A stretch of DNA of 42,544 nucleotides from Candidatus Latescibacterota bacterium. GTDB taxonomy: Bacteria; Latescibacterota; UBA2968; UBA8231. The stretch's first letter is position 1, and every line of letters begins with the position of its first letter. Below, one piece after another: positions 7,432-15,993 of the stretch. Position numbers and translations under genes: made by a program. The stretch covers positions 1 to 42,544 of the forward strand of contig SLHA01000062.1 in assembly GCA_007136405.1 (NCBI GenBank), written 5' to 3'. The notes under the pieces were generated by a model that saw only the letters and a list, made by a program, of their open reading frames with translations, was not told the origin of the DNA and did no database searches.

Positions 7432-7446
7432 TGGCACAAGGCTTGC
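7432..7446 (+). promoter_or_regulatory. Sigma-54 (RpoN) promoter upstream of the kinase-regulator operon
   Basis: TGGCACAAGGCTTGC matches the -24/-12 consensus TGGCACG-N4-TTGC at every position except the G after CAC. GG (7433-7434) and GC (7445-7446) are exactly 10 nt apart, as RpoN requires. Predicted start ~7458, ~135 nt before the kinase start. The second gene of the operon is itself a sigma-54 activator with GAFTGA, so the operon is probably autoregulated. Confidence 0.75.
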
Positions 7447-7591
7447 GTGAAGGTAGACGGAAGCCGGTGTGTCCGTGGATCGTCAGGCGCTGTGCAAAGT
7501 ACACGTTGTTACCCTGATACCTGTCCCCGTGACGTCATGCCCGTCTGGTTATCGACCTGCTACGGAGCCTTGAAGCCTTGTTTGTCCCAAA

Positions 7592-9088
7592 GTGCTGCTG
7601 ATGCGCTCTTCCGAAGACGACAGACCGAAACCCCCCCATCGGCGCGCGCGCCTGGGACCCAAGCTGGTAGTCAGCTTTGTCCTGCTGGTGATGGGCGTGG
7701 TGGGCACGTCCGGCTGGGTGTTGTACGAGTTGACCCAGCACAGTCTGGAAGCGCAGATGCGCACGCATCTGGTTGCGGTCGCCCGGTTGCTGAGTACAAG
7801 CCTCTACGGCGATGTCCTGCGGCGCTTGCGTCCAGGCGATGAGAGTTTCAGCCTGCACCAGCGCTTGACCGACAAGTTACGGCATGCCTGCGAGGTCACC
7901 GGCGCGGCGCGGATCTATGCGTTCGATACGTTCGGGCGCAGTCTGCTGGACACGAAGCTCGACACGCCGGCGGGGTGGCCGATCGGGCGCGAGATCCCCC
8001 ACCTGAAAATCAGGGACCGGCTGGAAGTCCAGCGCGTGCTGAGCGGGCTGCCCACCAACTCGGTCCTGTTCTACAAAGACGATGTCCCCTACATGACCGG
8101 CTATGCACCCATCTATGCCGGAGACGAGATCATCGGCGCTGTCGGCGTGGACATCGGGGCGGGGTTCATGGACACGATGCGTGTGTTCGAACGCTCGGTG
8201 CTGGTGTTCGCTGGTCTCGGGGCCCTGGTGACCGTCATCGTGGCGCTGACGCTGGCCCGCAGCATCACGCAGCCGGTGCAGAAGCTGGTCCGGGCGGCAC
8301 GGGAGATCGGCAGCGGGCACCTGGAGCATGCGGTGGATACTTCGGGACGCGACGAGCTGGGCTATCTGGCCGACACCATGGAAGACATGCGCCGAAAACT
8401 GGTGGCCCGCGACGCACAGTTGCGCCAGATGCTGGGCGGGGTGGCCCATGAGATACGCAATCCTCTGGGCGGTATCGAGATATATGCCGGCTTGATCGCC
8501 GCGGATCTGCCGGACAGTGATCCGCGCAAGCAACATATCCAGAAAGTGATCCAGGAGGTGCGCAACCTCAACAGGGTGATCTCCGAGTTTCTCCAGTTTG
8601 CCCGTCCCGGTGAACCCGCTCCGGAGACCACGACGGTGGAGCAACTGGTGGACGAGGCCTTTTTCCTGCTGGCTCCGGAGTTGGACCAGGCGAACGTCGA
8701 GTTCGTCCGGGAACTAGCCGACGGGCTGCAGGTCTGCGTGGATGCGGAACAGATCAAACGGGCATTGTTCAATCTGATGAAAAACGGCGTGCAGGCCATG
8801 CGCCAGGGTGGGACGCTTACGGTACGCAGTCGCCGTGCCGGTCGCGAAGCCGAAGTTCAAATCGTGGACACGGGTATCGGCATGACGCAGGAGGTTCAGG
8901 AGCGACTGTTCGAACCGTTTTTTACCACCCGGGAGCGAGGTACCGGTCTGGGGCTGGCGGTGGTCATGCGTGCTCTGGAGCAGAACGGCGGTAGCATCCA
9001 GGTCGACAGCGTTCAGGGCCGGGGAACCACGTGTCGTGTACGGCTGCCCCTGGTGCAGGCTGCAGCCACAAGCGGGGAGCGCTCATGA
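7592..9088 (+). CDS. Membrane sensor histidine kinase (NtrB-like), sigma-54 cassette
   Basis: Sensor kinase of 498 residues. TM1 at ~22-47, a periplasmic sensing domain of ~155 residues (Cache-like by layout, with GYAPIYAGDEIIGAVGVDI before the membrane), TM2 at ~203-224, HAMP, then the dimerisation/phosphoacceptor helix GGVAHEIRNPLGG with His286. The ATPase has the N box NLMKNGVQAM, G1 DTGIGM, F box FFTTRE and G2 GTGLGLAV. It should autophosphorylate on His286 and pass phosphate to the regulator whose start overlaps its stop as ATGA. The ligand is unknown; the rest of the operon suggests an envelope or polysaccharide cue. Start is uncertain: GTG 7592 or ATG 7601, neither with a strong ribosome binding site. 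Confidence 0.92.
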   Translation: MLLMRSSEDDRPKPPHRRARLGPKLVVSFVLLVMGVVGTSGWVLYELTQHSLEAQMRTHLVAVARLLSTSLYGDVLRRLRPGDESFSLHQRLTDKLRHACEVTGAARIYAFDTFGRSLLDTKLDTPAGWPIGREIPHLKIRDRLEVQRVLSGLPTNSVLFYKDDVPYMTGYAPIYAGDEIIGAVGVDIGAGFMDTMRVFERSVLVFAGLGALVTVIVALTLARSITQPVQKLVRAAREIGSGHLEHAVDTSGRDELGYLADTMEDMRRKLVARDAQLRQMLGGVAHEIRNPLGGIEIYAGLIAADLPDSDPRKQHIQKVIQEVRNLNRVISEFLQFARPGEPAPETTTVEQLVDEAFFLLAPELDQANVEFVRELADGLQVCVDAEQIKRALFNLMKNGVQAMRQGGTLTVRSRRAGREAEVQIVDTGIGMTQEVQERLFEPFFTTRERGTGLGLAVVMRALEQNGGSIQVDSVQGRGTTCRVRLPLVQAAATSGERS

Positions 9089-10479
9089 GTCGCATACTGG
9101 TCATCGACGACAACGTCAACCTGGCCAATGCCGTCGTTCTCCTGCTGGAGAAGCAGGGGCATGAAGGGGTCGCGGTGCCCAGCGGTCGCGCGGGTCTGGA
9201 GGTCATGCGTCACCAGGAGTTCGATCTGGTGATCACGGATTACCGCATGGACGACATGAACGGTCTGGAGGTTCTGCGGGCGATCAAGCAGGAGTTTCCT
9301 GACACCGACGTGATGCTGCTGACCGGGTACGGAACCATCGAGATCGCTGTAGAAGCGATGAAGGAGGGTGCGTTTGATTTCATCGAAAAGGAAAACCTGA
9401 ACAGTGTTCTGCCGGCCAAAGTCGCCAAAGTCCTCGAATACCGTTCCACCCGGCACGAAAGCCAGCGGCTGAACGAAGAAAACCAGTATCTGCGCGGGGA
9501 AATCGGTGAGCGGTTCAACAACTACGAGATCATCGGGAACTCCGAGCCGATGCGCATGGTGTTGAATACGGTGGAAAAGGTGGCGGCTACGGATTCTTCG
9601 GTGCTGATCTATGGAGAGAGCGGCACCGGTAAGGAACTGGTCGCCCGGGCTGTGCATGCGCACAGCAGTCGGAGCGACAAACCCTTCGTCAAGGTGAACT
9701 GCGGCGCCTTGCCCAGCGAACTGGTGGAGAGCGAGTTGTTCGGGCACGAGAAAGGAGCTTTTACCGGGGCCGTGCGCCCCAAAAAAGGCAAATTCGAGCT
9801 GGCCGAGACCGGTACGATTTTCCTGGACGAAATCGGTGACATACCCCTGGAAACCCAGGTGAAGCTATTGCGGGTGCTGCAGGAGAAGCAGTTCGACCGG
9901 GTCGGAGGCGAACGGACGCTCACGGTGGACGTGCGGGTAGTGGCGGCTACCAACCAGGACCTGCGCCGGATGGTCGAAAACAGAACATTCCGTAGGGATT
10001 TGTTCTACCGGCTCGAGGTTATCCCCGTGCGTCTACCCCTGCTGCGCGAACGTCCAGCCGACATTCGCGCCCTCGTGGATCATTTCATGGAGCAGAAGTG
10101 CGCCCAGATCAACGTGGCCTGCAAAGGCCTTACGGAAGACGCGTATGCGGCGCTGGAGAAATACGACTGGCCGGGTAATGTCAGAGAACTGGAGAATGTC
10201 ATCGAGCGCACCGTGGTCCTGACGGAACGCCATGAGATCACGGCGCAGGATCTGCCGTTGGGACCCGGTACCGCGGCGGACGCGGGTGTCCCCACGGCAT
10301 CGAGCCTCGATACTGCGTTGGGGCACAGACCCCTCAACCAGATACTGGACACCCTGGAGAAGGAACTCATCGAACAGGCCATGGAAGAGGCGAACCAGGT
10401 GAAGACCCGGGCCGCCGAGATCCTGCAAATCAAGACCAGCGCCTTGTATTATAAACTGGACAAGTATGGACTGGAATGA
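9085..10479 (+). CDS. NtrC-family sigma-54-dependent response regulator
   Basis: 464 residues in three parts. Receiver 1-120: acidic pair DD (8-9), phosphoacceptor Asp52 in VITDYRMDDMNG, and Lys102. The conserved Lys-Pro is here Lys-Glu (FIEKENL), a minor oddity. AAA+ domain ~145-380: Walker A GESGTGKE (177-184), sigma-54 contact loop GAFTGA (224-229), Walker B FLDEIGD (246-252) and the arginine-finger segment near FRRDLFYRL. A C-terminal Fis-type helix-turn-helix (~418-462) ends LQIKTSALYYKLDKYGLE. Phosphorylated by the upstream kinase, it should remodel RpoN holoenzyme at promoters such as 7432. ATG chosen because it overlaps the kinase stop by 4 bp, although the frame continues upstream. 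Confidence 0.95.
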   Translation: MSRILVIDDNVNLANAVVLLLEKQGHEGVAVPSGRAGLEVMRHQEFDLVITDYRMDDMNGLEVLRAIKQEFPDTDVMLLTGYGTIEIAVEAMKEGAFDFIEKENLNSVLPAKVAKVLEYRSTRHESQRLNEENQYLRGEIGERFNNYEIIGNSEPMRMVLNTVEKVAATDSSVLIYGESGTGKELVARAVHAHSSRSDKPFVKVNCGALPSELVESELFGHEKGAFTGAVRPKKGKFELAETGTIFLDEIGDIPLETQVKLLRVLQEKQFDRVGGERTLTVDVRVVAATNQDLRRMVENRTFRRDLFYRLEVIPVRLPLLRERPADIRALVDHFMEQKCAQINVACKGLTEDAYAALEKYDWPGNVRELENVIERTVVLTERHEITAQDLPLGPGTAADAGVPTASSLDTALGHRPLNQILDTLEKELIEQAMEEANQVKTRAAEILQIKTSALYYKLDKYGLE

Positions 10480-11470
10480 TAATATGGTTCCTGTGAGCAA
10501 TATCGCATTGGTCCTGCTGACTGCCGGCCTGGTACTTGCGGCTGGCGCCGAAAACCGGGAGGTCGGCGCCCTGCGCCGGGAATACCGGCAACTGCAGGAG
10601 CGGCATACCGCGTTGAACGAACAGCGCGATGCAGTGGTTGGTGCTGCCAACCGCCTGTCGGCACGTATTGACAGTCTGAAGGCGAGTGAGACGGATCCGG
10701 AGAGCCTGCATGAGGAACTGCGGGCCTCTCTGGTGTTGGTGCAGCGGATCGTGGATATCGACAACCAGCTCGATACCCTTCAGCGTCAGCAGGACGACGT
10801 GCGCGAAAAACTCCGGTTGGCCTATGACTGGGAGATCGGGCAGTTAATCCAACGGATCGAGGCGCAACCGGATGAAGGTCTGCTGGCGCAGCTGATGGTG
10901 TACCAGCAGGAACGTGAGACACTGGGTACCCGGCCGTCGGCGGCAGAGGAAGAGCTGCGTTACGGCGGTGACATGGCCATCAACCCCGGTGACGGGCCGG
11001 ACGAGATCCGTCAGAAAATGGAACTGATGGAAGACATCGCGGTCCGGTTGCGTGCCGAGGCCCGTGCCACCAGCAAGAAACTCAGTCGTCTCGAGGAAGA
11101 GCACCGGTTGCGGTCCCGCGTGAGCGTGTTCGTCGACGAAATACGGCTGTTTGACGAGCATCTGAGCCCTGGACGGGTACTGGTGCATGGTCGTGATGGA
11201 AGCGTCTCGGACCGGCAGGGTGGTGAGTCGCGGCCCATCGACAGTCCCGAGCTCTCGGGGAGCACCGGTGTTGGTGTGGTGCGCGGTTCACGGCAGGTGG
11301 ATCGTGGCGGTGAGATACGGCGGTTCGACAGTGGCTCGTCGGACATCATGCTGGAGATACACAAACTTCGGGCCCGGCAGCAGGAGATCAGGGAACTGGA
11401 AGCCGTGGCCCGGGACCGGGCGGCGAGCTTCCGCGCCTATCTGAACGAGATGCTGGAAGGTGGTGGTTGA
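10466..11470 (+). CDS. Secreted coiled-coil protein of unknown function
   Basis: Up to 334 residues. The start has a hydrophobic segment (NIALVLLTAGLVLAAGA) that reads as a signal peptide, probably cleaved after AGA. The rest is long, charged and helical with heptad-like spacing (LRREYRQLQERHTALNEQ; later IHKLRARQQEIRELEAV), broken by a Gly/Ser-rich stretch (~235-290), so a periplasmic coiled coil is likely. ATG 10466 overlaps the regulator stop by 14 bp; ATG 10484, just after it, gives a shorter leader and is equally plausible. The gene sits between a sigma-54 regulator and an outer-membrane barrel, overlapping the latter by one base, so it may bridge periplasm and barrel. I recognise no family. 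Confidence 0.8.
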   Translation: MDWNDNMVPVSNIALVLLTAGLVLAAGAENREVGALRREYRQLQERHTALNEQRDAVVGAANRLSARIDSLKASETDPESLHEELRASLVLVQRIVDIDNQLDTLQRQQDDVREKLRLAYDWEIGQLIQRIEAQPDEGLLAQLMVYQQERETLGTRPSAAEEELRYGGDMAINPGDGPDEIRQKMELMEDIAVRLRAEARATSKKLSRLEEEHRLRSRVSVFVDEIRLFDEHLSPGRVLVHGRDGSVSDRQGGESRPIDSPELSGSTGVGVVRGSRQVDRGGEIRRFDSGSSDIMLEIHKLRARQQEIRELEAVARDRAASFRAYLNEMLEGGG

Positions 11471-12534
11471 TGTGGCACCGGATCGGCCGCCTGGTGATCC
11501 TGACCGGGCTTGGATGCACTCCGGTCTTCGGCAGCCTGAACCAGGCCACCGTGGGGTTCGAGTACGACGACAATATGTTTTCCAGTGTGGAGAGCCGGCA
11601 GGCCGGATGGGTCAGCCGGCTTTTCCTTTCTACCGGTGGGCGGATCGTCGATCGCTCGACCGCTGCTGTCGAAGTTCAGCACCGGTGCGGTGTCAGAAGG
11701 TACTGGCAGCGGGCCGCCAACACGAACCGCGCCGGGGATGTGGTGGCCAACCACCTGGAGATTCGGGGACAGTGGTGGCCGACTACCCGGTTGGCGTGGG
11801 ACTGGGAACTGGATGCCAAGCTGAAGAACGTCGAGCGTGTTCCCGGCGAAGAGAGCTACCTTCGTGGAGGCGGGAAAGTGGGATTGACCCGTTTTCTGCC
11901 CCGGGGAGTCACAGCGACCATCGATCTGCGGGAGGCCAGAGACGAGGCACGTGATTCGTTGATGGTCGATCTGCGCCATCGCGAGCTCGGTATGGAGCTT
12001 GGCTGGCGCAGGAGCCGCCGGTTGACAGCGCAGGCAGGTATCAGGCGCCACGCGCTGGCATACGACCGTGCTGTAGTCCTCGCGGCCCAAGATGCTGGCG
12101 GATGGTCGACGGGAGCAGCTACGCAGGAGGACCGGTTGTGGGAATACGCTATCGGACTACGGTATTACACCCGTCTGCTGGCGCGGTTTCGATACGCTTA
12201 TCACCACAATTCATCCAATAGTTATGGCTACGCGTATACCGCCCATCGAATCCAGCTTACGCTGGCGCGGCATCTTTGGCGGCAGGTGGACAGTTACCTG
12301 TTTATGGTATTCCAGCTGCGCGACTATATAGACACGCTCACCGGACCGACGCCGGTGGAATACCGCACTCAGAACGAATACGAGCAGGCTCTGGTCGTCC
12401 TGCGCCTGCATCGTCAGCTTTCCGAGAATTACGGGTTGTCGTATCGTTACCGATCGGTACGCAGTGGTACAGTCGGCACCGGACAGCGCTATCGCCAGAC
12501 CGTGAATTCCATCTCTTTCGATATGGTGATGTAG
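11470..12534 (+). CDS. Outer-membrane beta-barrel protein
   Basis: 354 residues with a short signal peptide (residues 1-21, ending VFG). The body is alternating polar/hydrophobic strands rich in Tyr, Arg and Trp, without long helices, e.g. LWEYAIGLRYYTRLLARFRY and YEQALVVLRLHRQLS. The opening strand TVGFEYDDNMF resembles the first strand of VpsM/EpsL-like barrels (BBP2 type) found in exopolysaccharide clusters; that resemblance is from memory and not a search result. Length fits roughly 14-16 strands. Start ATG overlaps the preceding stop as TGATG, and the kinase gene follows with no gap, so it is locked in the operon. It may be a polysaccharide export pore or a surface porin. Confidence 0.8.
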   Translation: MWHRIGRLVILTGLGCTPVFGSLNQATVGFEYDDNMFSSVESRQAGWVSRLFLSTGGRIVDRSTAAVEVQHRCGVRRYWQRAANTNRAGDVVANHLEIRGQWWPTTRLAWDWELDAKLKNVERVPGEESYLRGGGKVGLTRFLPRGVTATIDLREARDEARDSLMVDLRHRELGMELGWRRSRRLTAQAGIRRHALAYDRAVVLAAQDAGGWSTGAATQEDRLWEYAIGLRYYTRLLARFRYAYHHNSSNSYGYAYTAHRIQLTLARHLWRQVDSYLFMVFQLRDYIDTLTGPTPVEYRTQNEYEQALVVLRLHRQLSENYGLSYRYRSVRSGTVGTGQRYRQTVNSISFDMVM

Positions 12535-13728
12535 ATGAGCTTCCGTGCGGGTGTGGAGGACATGCGCAGCGAAGTCATGCAACGCTTTGACGTGGATCCC
12601 GGCTCCGTGCGGGTCGTGGTCTCCCCCTATCGGGTGTGTCCACTGGGCGCTCATGTCGACCACCAGCTGGGTCAGGTGACCGGTATGACCATAGACCAGG
12701 GGGTCATACTCGCCTACGCACCAGCGGGCGATCGCTGCGTGCGCCTGATCAGCCGGGATTTTCCCGGTGAGGTGTCCTTTTTCCTGGATGCGGTTCCCGG
12801 CCGCAGAGAGGGAGACTGGGGAAACTATCCGCGCGGTGCGGTGCGTGCACTGCAGGAGCGATTCCCTCTGGAGCGCGGCATCGTGGGACTCACCAGCGGC
12901 CGGTTGGCCGAAGGAGGCTTGAGCTCCTCGGCAGCCATCGGTGTCGCCTATCTGCTGGCGCTGGAGGAGGCCAACGGTATTCAGGTATCCGCGCGGGACA
13001 ACATCCTGTTGGATCAAGCCATCGAAAACGACTATCTGGGGTTGCGCAATGGCATCCTGGATCAGGCCACCATACTGTTGTCCAAACGCGGTTTTCTCAC
13101 CCATATTCACTGCTCCGACGGCAGTCACAGCCTGATTCCCCCGGCGGCCCACATGCCGTCATTCGCCTTTGTCATCGCCTTTTCCGGGCTGCAGCAGGCT
13201 CTGGTATCCACCGACTACAACCGCAGGGTGGAAGAATGCGCGACAGCGGCCCGGACGCTGCTGGACGCCTGCGGGCGTACAGACGCACCGGCACTGCTGG
13301 GCCACGTCACCCGGGCGGAATACCTCGAGCACGCAGACACGCTCACGGGAGCCCCGGCGCGGCGCGCGGCTCATTTCTTCGCGGAAACCGAGCGTGTGGA
13401 GCAGGGAGTGGAAGCCTGGCGGGCCGGGGATCTGGACCGGTTCGGCGCGCTGATCACCGCCTCCGGGAGCAGTTCCATACACCAGTACGAATGCGGCTGC
13501 GAGCCTCTGATCGATCTGTACGATATCCTGACCAATACCCCGGGGGTGTACGGGGCGCGGTTCAGCGGCGCGGGTTTCCGGGGCTGCTGCGTGGCCATGG
13601 TGCGCGCCGATGCCGCCGCGGCCATCGTCACCCAGGTGCAGGAGGCCTACCAGTCGGCCCAGCCACAACTGGCGGCCAAAGCTCCGGTGCTGGTGTGCGC
13701 ACCGGGCCATGGCGCCGGCCATGTCTGA
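12535..13728 (+). CDS. GHMP kinase of galactokinase/galacturonokinase type
   Basis: 397-residue GHMP kinase. The N-terminal sugar motif SPYRVCPLGAHVDHQ (30-44) differs from classical galactokinase (GRVNLIGEHTDY) and closely resembles plant galacturonokinase, which phosphorylates D-galacturonate at C1. The ATP loop is GGLSSSAAIG (127-136), the catalytic Asp is in NGILDQAT (Asp176), and motif 3 is GARFSGAGFRGCC. It is probably cytoplasmic, making a sugar-1-phosphate, which a pyrophosphorylase would turn into a UDP-sugar for glycan synthesis; no such enzyme is in this window. It starts immediately after the barrel stop, so a sugar activator belongs to a sigma-54 two-component operon. Galactose itself remains a possible substrate. 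Confidence 0.88.
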   Translation: MSFRAGVEDMRSEVMQRFDVDPGSVRVVVSPYRVCPLGAHVDHQLGQVTGMTIDQGVILAYAPAGDRCVRLISRDFPGEVSFFLDAVPGRREGDWGNYPRGAVRALQERFPLERGIVGLTSGRLAEGGLSSSAAIGVAYLLALEEANGIQVSARDNILLDQAIENDYLGLRNGILDQATILLSKRGFLTHIHCSDGSHSLIPPAAHMPSFAFVIAFSGLQQALVSTDYNRRVEECATAARTLLDACGRTDAPALLGHVTRAEYLEHADTLTGAPARRAAHFFAETERVEQGVEAWRAGDLDRFGALITASGSSSIHQYECGCEPLIDLYDILTNTPGVYGARFSGAGFRGCCVAMVRADAAAAIVTQVQEAYQSAQPQLAAKAPVLVCAPGHGAGHV

Positions 13729-14949
13729 TCAGGCAATGGACGGTTCTGTGGCCGCGCGGCGGAGTGTCAGTAGAGTGATTTCGCCAGGAGCGCCCAGACG
13801 CATCGGCGGCCCCCAGTATCCGGCCCCGCGGTTGACGTAGATCCATGTCTTGTTTTGCTGATGCAGGCCGGCCAGATAGGGTTGCTGGAGCCGGACGGCG
13901 TAGTTCCAGGGGATGAACTGTCCGCCGTGGGTATGGCCGGAGAGCTGCAGGTGGGTCTTGACACGGGCGGCGGCATGGATGGAGCGGGGCTGGTGGGCCA
14001 GGAGGATCCTGGTGGTGTCGTCCGGAGCGCCGCGGAAGGCCTTTTCCGGGCTTGATCCGTGTCCCGGCATCAACAGGCCAGCGTCATGATCCGTGACTCC
14101 TGCCAGCACCAGCCGGCCGTTGTCGCGCCGTATGACACGGTGTTCGTTGAGCAGCACCGTATAGCCCATCGCGCGGAATTCCTGCAACCAGCCCAAAGGA
14201 CTGCTGTTGTAGTACTCATGGTTACCCGTGACGAAATAACAACCCAGCGGCGCTCGTAGCTCCGCCAGGGGAGCGACCTCCCGCCGCAGAGCAGCTATCT
14301 CGCCGTCCACGATGTCTCCCGTCAGGGCGATCAGGTCGGCTTGCTGGGATCCGGCCTGGTCGACGATTCGCTGGACGAAGCTGCGGTCGATGGTGAGTCC
14401 CACATGCAGGTCGCTGATTTGCAGGATGCGCAAGCCCTCCATGCAGGCCGGCAGGCCCGGCAGAGACAGAGACACGGGTTCCACTCGGATGTCGATGCGA
14501 GCGCTGCGCACACCCAGGCCGACCAGGCCCGTAGACAGCCCGACGGTTCCCAGGTTGGCGGCATTGAGCAGGAACAGGCGACGCTCCGGGTTCAACGCAG
14601 AGACCGCCGCCGGCCGCTGCCGGGCCAGGAATCTGCGCACCCGATGGCCGTAACGCCGCAGCATGACGGCGATCAGCCAGCAGGTGTCCCGGGAGATCAG
14701 GATGATCCAGGTCAGCAGGACGAAGGCGAACACCGTGTACGTGGTCCACACCGCCACGCCGTACACGGTACTCGACAAACCGAATCTACTGAACCGGAGG
14801 CCGAACAACAGGCCGAGGAACAGGGCCAGGGCTGCGCCGGCGCTGAGTTTCCAGCCGCGGCCCACGGGCAACGGAGCGAGCAGGCGCCACCCCGTGTAGC
14901 CGTATATCAAACCGAAAACACTCAGAACTATGAGGAAAAAAAAGGTCAT
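13729..14949 (-). CDS. Membrane-anchored metallophosphoesterase (YaeI/YkuE-like)
   Basis: Calcineurin-like phosphoesterase of 406 residues. The first ~100 residues hold several hydrophobic segments (about 1-22, 36-52, 65-97), then an arginine-rich loop and RRLFLLNAANLG (~123-134). The catalytic domain follows: DLHVG (Asp180, His182), GDIVD (Asp212), GNHEYY (Asn243, His244) and SGHTHGGQF, the full dimetal set. Relatives hydrolyse phosphodiesters in envelope lipids such as UDP-diacylglucosamine; the substrate here is unknown. Its stop directly abuts the GHMP kinase stop on the other strand, leaving no space for a terminator. Ribosome binding site GGGAGG and a promoter at 14979-15007 support the start. 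Confidence 0.92.
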   Translation of the reverse strand: MTFFFLIVLSVFGLIYGYTGWRLLAPLPVGRGWKLSAGAALALFLGLLFGLRFSRFGLSSTVYGVAVWTTYTVFAFVLLTWIILISRDTCWLIAVMLRRYGHRVRRFLARQRPAAVSALNPERRLFLLNAANLGTVGLSTGLVGLGVRSARIDIRVEPVSLSLPGLPACMEGLRILQISDLHVGLTIDRSFVQRIVDQAGSQQADLIALTGDIVDGEIAALRREVAPLAELRAPLGCYFVTGNHEYYNSSPLGWLQEFRAMGYTVLLNEHRVIRRDNGRLVLAGVTDHDAGLLMPGHGSSPEKAFRGAPDDTTRILLAHQPRSIHAAARVKTHLQLSGHTHGGQFIPWNYAVRLQQPYLAGLHQQNKTWIYVNRGAGYWGPPMRLGAPGEITLLTLRRAATEPSIA

Positions 14950-14978
14950 CGATATTGTCCTCCCATGACGTATCGAAG

Positions 14979-15007
14979 ATCATACACGATCGCTTCTGAA
15001 CAGGCAA
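14979..15007 (-). promoter_or_regulatory. Sigma-70-type promoter of the membrane phosphoesterase
   Basis: Minus strand: TTGCCT (15007-15002) and TATGAT (14984-14979) separated by 17 nt. Predicted start ~14972, about 23 nt before the ATG at 14949, with GGGAGG in between. Confidence 0.55.
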
Positions 15008-15163
15008 GGTGGGCTCGTTGCCGGTGCAACCGTTCGCAGACACTGGCTTGGCGTGGCTTAACAGACCGGTCGCCGCGGCTGCACGGACCAGGGCGCCGGA
15101 GATGAACAGACTCGCTCGCCGTGGTTGTTGACAGGATAGGATGGTCATGGAAAAAGGAGTCTC

Positions 15164-15958
15164 ATGATGCGCGTCATCGTACTCACCGACCTGGAAGGGG
15201 TCAGCGGAGTCGTAGTGTGGGACCAGAGCCGTAATCGGGAGAGCCACCGATACCAGGAAGCCTGCCGGTTGTTGATGGGAGACATAGCTGCCGCTGTGGA
15301 AGGCTGCCTGGAGGCGGGTGCAACGGATATCCTGGTGACTGACGGGCATGGCGGCGGGTTCAACTTCATGCCGGAGCTGATGCATCCCGGCGCACGCTAC
15401 CTGACCGGTGTGGCGCGACCGCCGATGAGCCAGCGGGCAGCGGTGTACAGCGGCTTCGATGCCGCAATTCTGCTGGGGTATCACGCCATGCAGGGCACGC
15501 CTGCGGCGCTGCTGCGGCACACGCAGAGTTCGCGCAACGGAAACCGGTACTGGTACGGCGGACGCGAGTGCGGCGAGATAGCCCAGAGCGCTCTGGTACT
15601 GGGTGCCAACGGCGTACCGGTGGTGATGGTCACGGGAGACCAGGCCACGGCCAGGGAGGCGCGAGCGTTTCTGGGTGAGGCGGTGGAGACCGTGACCGTG
15701 AAGGAGGCGCTGGGAGAGCAGTTCGGTATTCTGCTGGCGCCAGAAGCCGGCCGCAAGGCCATCCGGAAGGGTGCGCGCCGGGCGTTGGAACGCAGGGCTG
15801 GCTGCCGGCCTTTCACCATGGATGTGCCGCTGGAGGGTCATCTGCGCTTTCCCGACAAGGCCACTGCCGACGCCTTTGAACCGCGACAGGCGCAGCGGCT
15901 TGACGATCTCACGTTCCGGGCACGGTTTGCGCGGCTGTTCGATATCTACGAGTTCTGA
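15164..15958 (+). CDS. M55-family (DppA-like) D-aminopeptidase
   Basis: 264 residues matching the M55 zinc D-aminopeptidases, which cleave N-terminal D-amino acids, for example from D-Ala-D-Ala peptides derived from cell wall. Candidate metal ligands are in order: Asp9 and Glu11 (TDLEGVSG), His62 (TDGHGGG), His107 (LGYHAM) and a Glu in GRECGEIA (135 or 138). Two in-frame ATGs are adjacent; AGGAG ends 4 nt before the first and 7 nt before the second (15167), so the second may be the true start. It stands alone, with no Dpp transporter genes beside it. It could serve murein peptide recycling, matching the envelope theme. Confidence 0.85.
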   Translation: MMRVIVLTDLEGVSGVVVWDQSRNRESHRYQEACRLLMGDIAAAVEGCLEAGATDILVTDGHGGGFNFMPELMHPGARYLTGVARPPMSQRAAVYSGFDAAILLGYHAMQGTPAALLRHTQSSRNGNRYWYGGRECGEIAQSALVLGANGVPVVMVTGDQATAREARAFLGEAVETVTVKEALGEQFGILLAPEAGRKAIRKGARRALERRAGCRPFTMDVPLEGHLRFPDKATADAFEPRQAQRLDDLTFRARFARLFDIYEF

Positions 15959-15993
15959 GGAGGTTGCCTGGGCGTGGGGAACGCGCCGAGCAT

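Larger units (their letters stand above)
7081..7591. other. Regulatory intergenic region, 511 bp
   Basis: Contains two closely spaced GTATAC palindromes (7158-7163 and 7167-7172, 9 bp apart), a short protein-like minus-strand frame (7238-7357) and the sigma-54 promoter at 7432-7446. The GTATAC pair lies ~260 bp upstream of that promoter, a usual distance for an enhancer of an NtrC-type activator, but the same word also occurs elsewhere in the window, so this is only a suggestion. Confidence 0.5.

Noticed and set aside
7592-10479. PrsK/PrsR exosortase regulatory pair
   Set aside because: The kinase has a two-helix periplasmic sensor and the regulator start is unlike PEP-CTERM-box regulators; no exosortase or PEP-CTERM protein is in the window.
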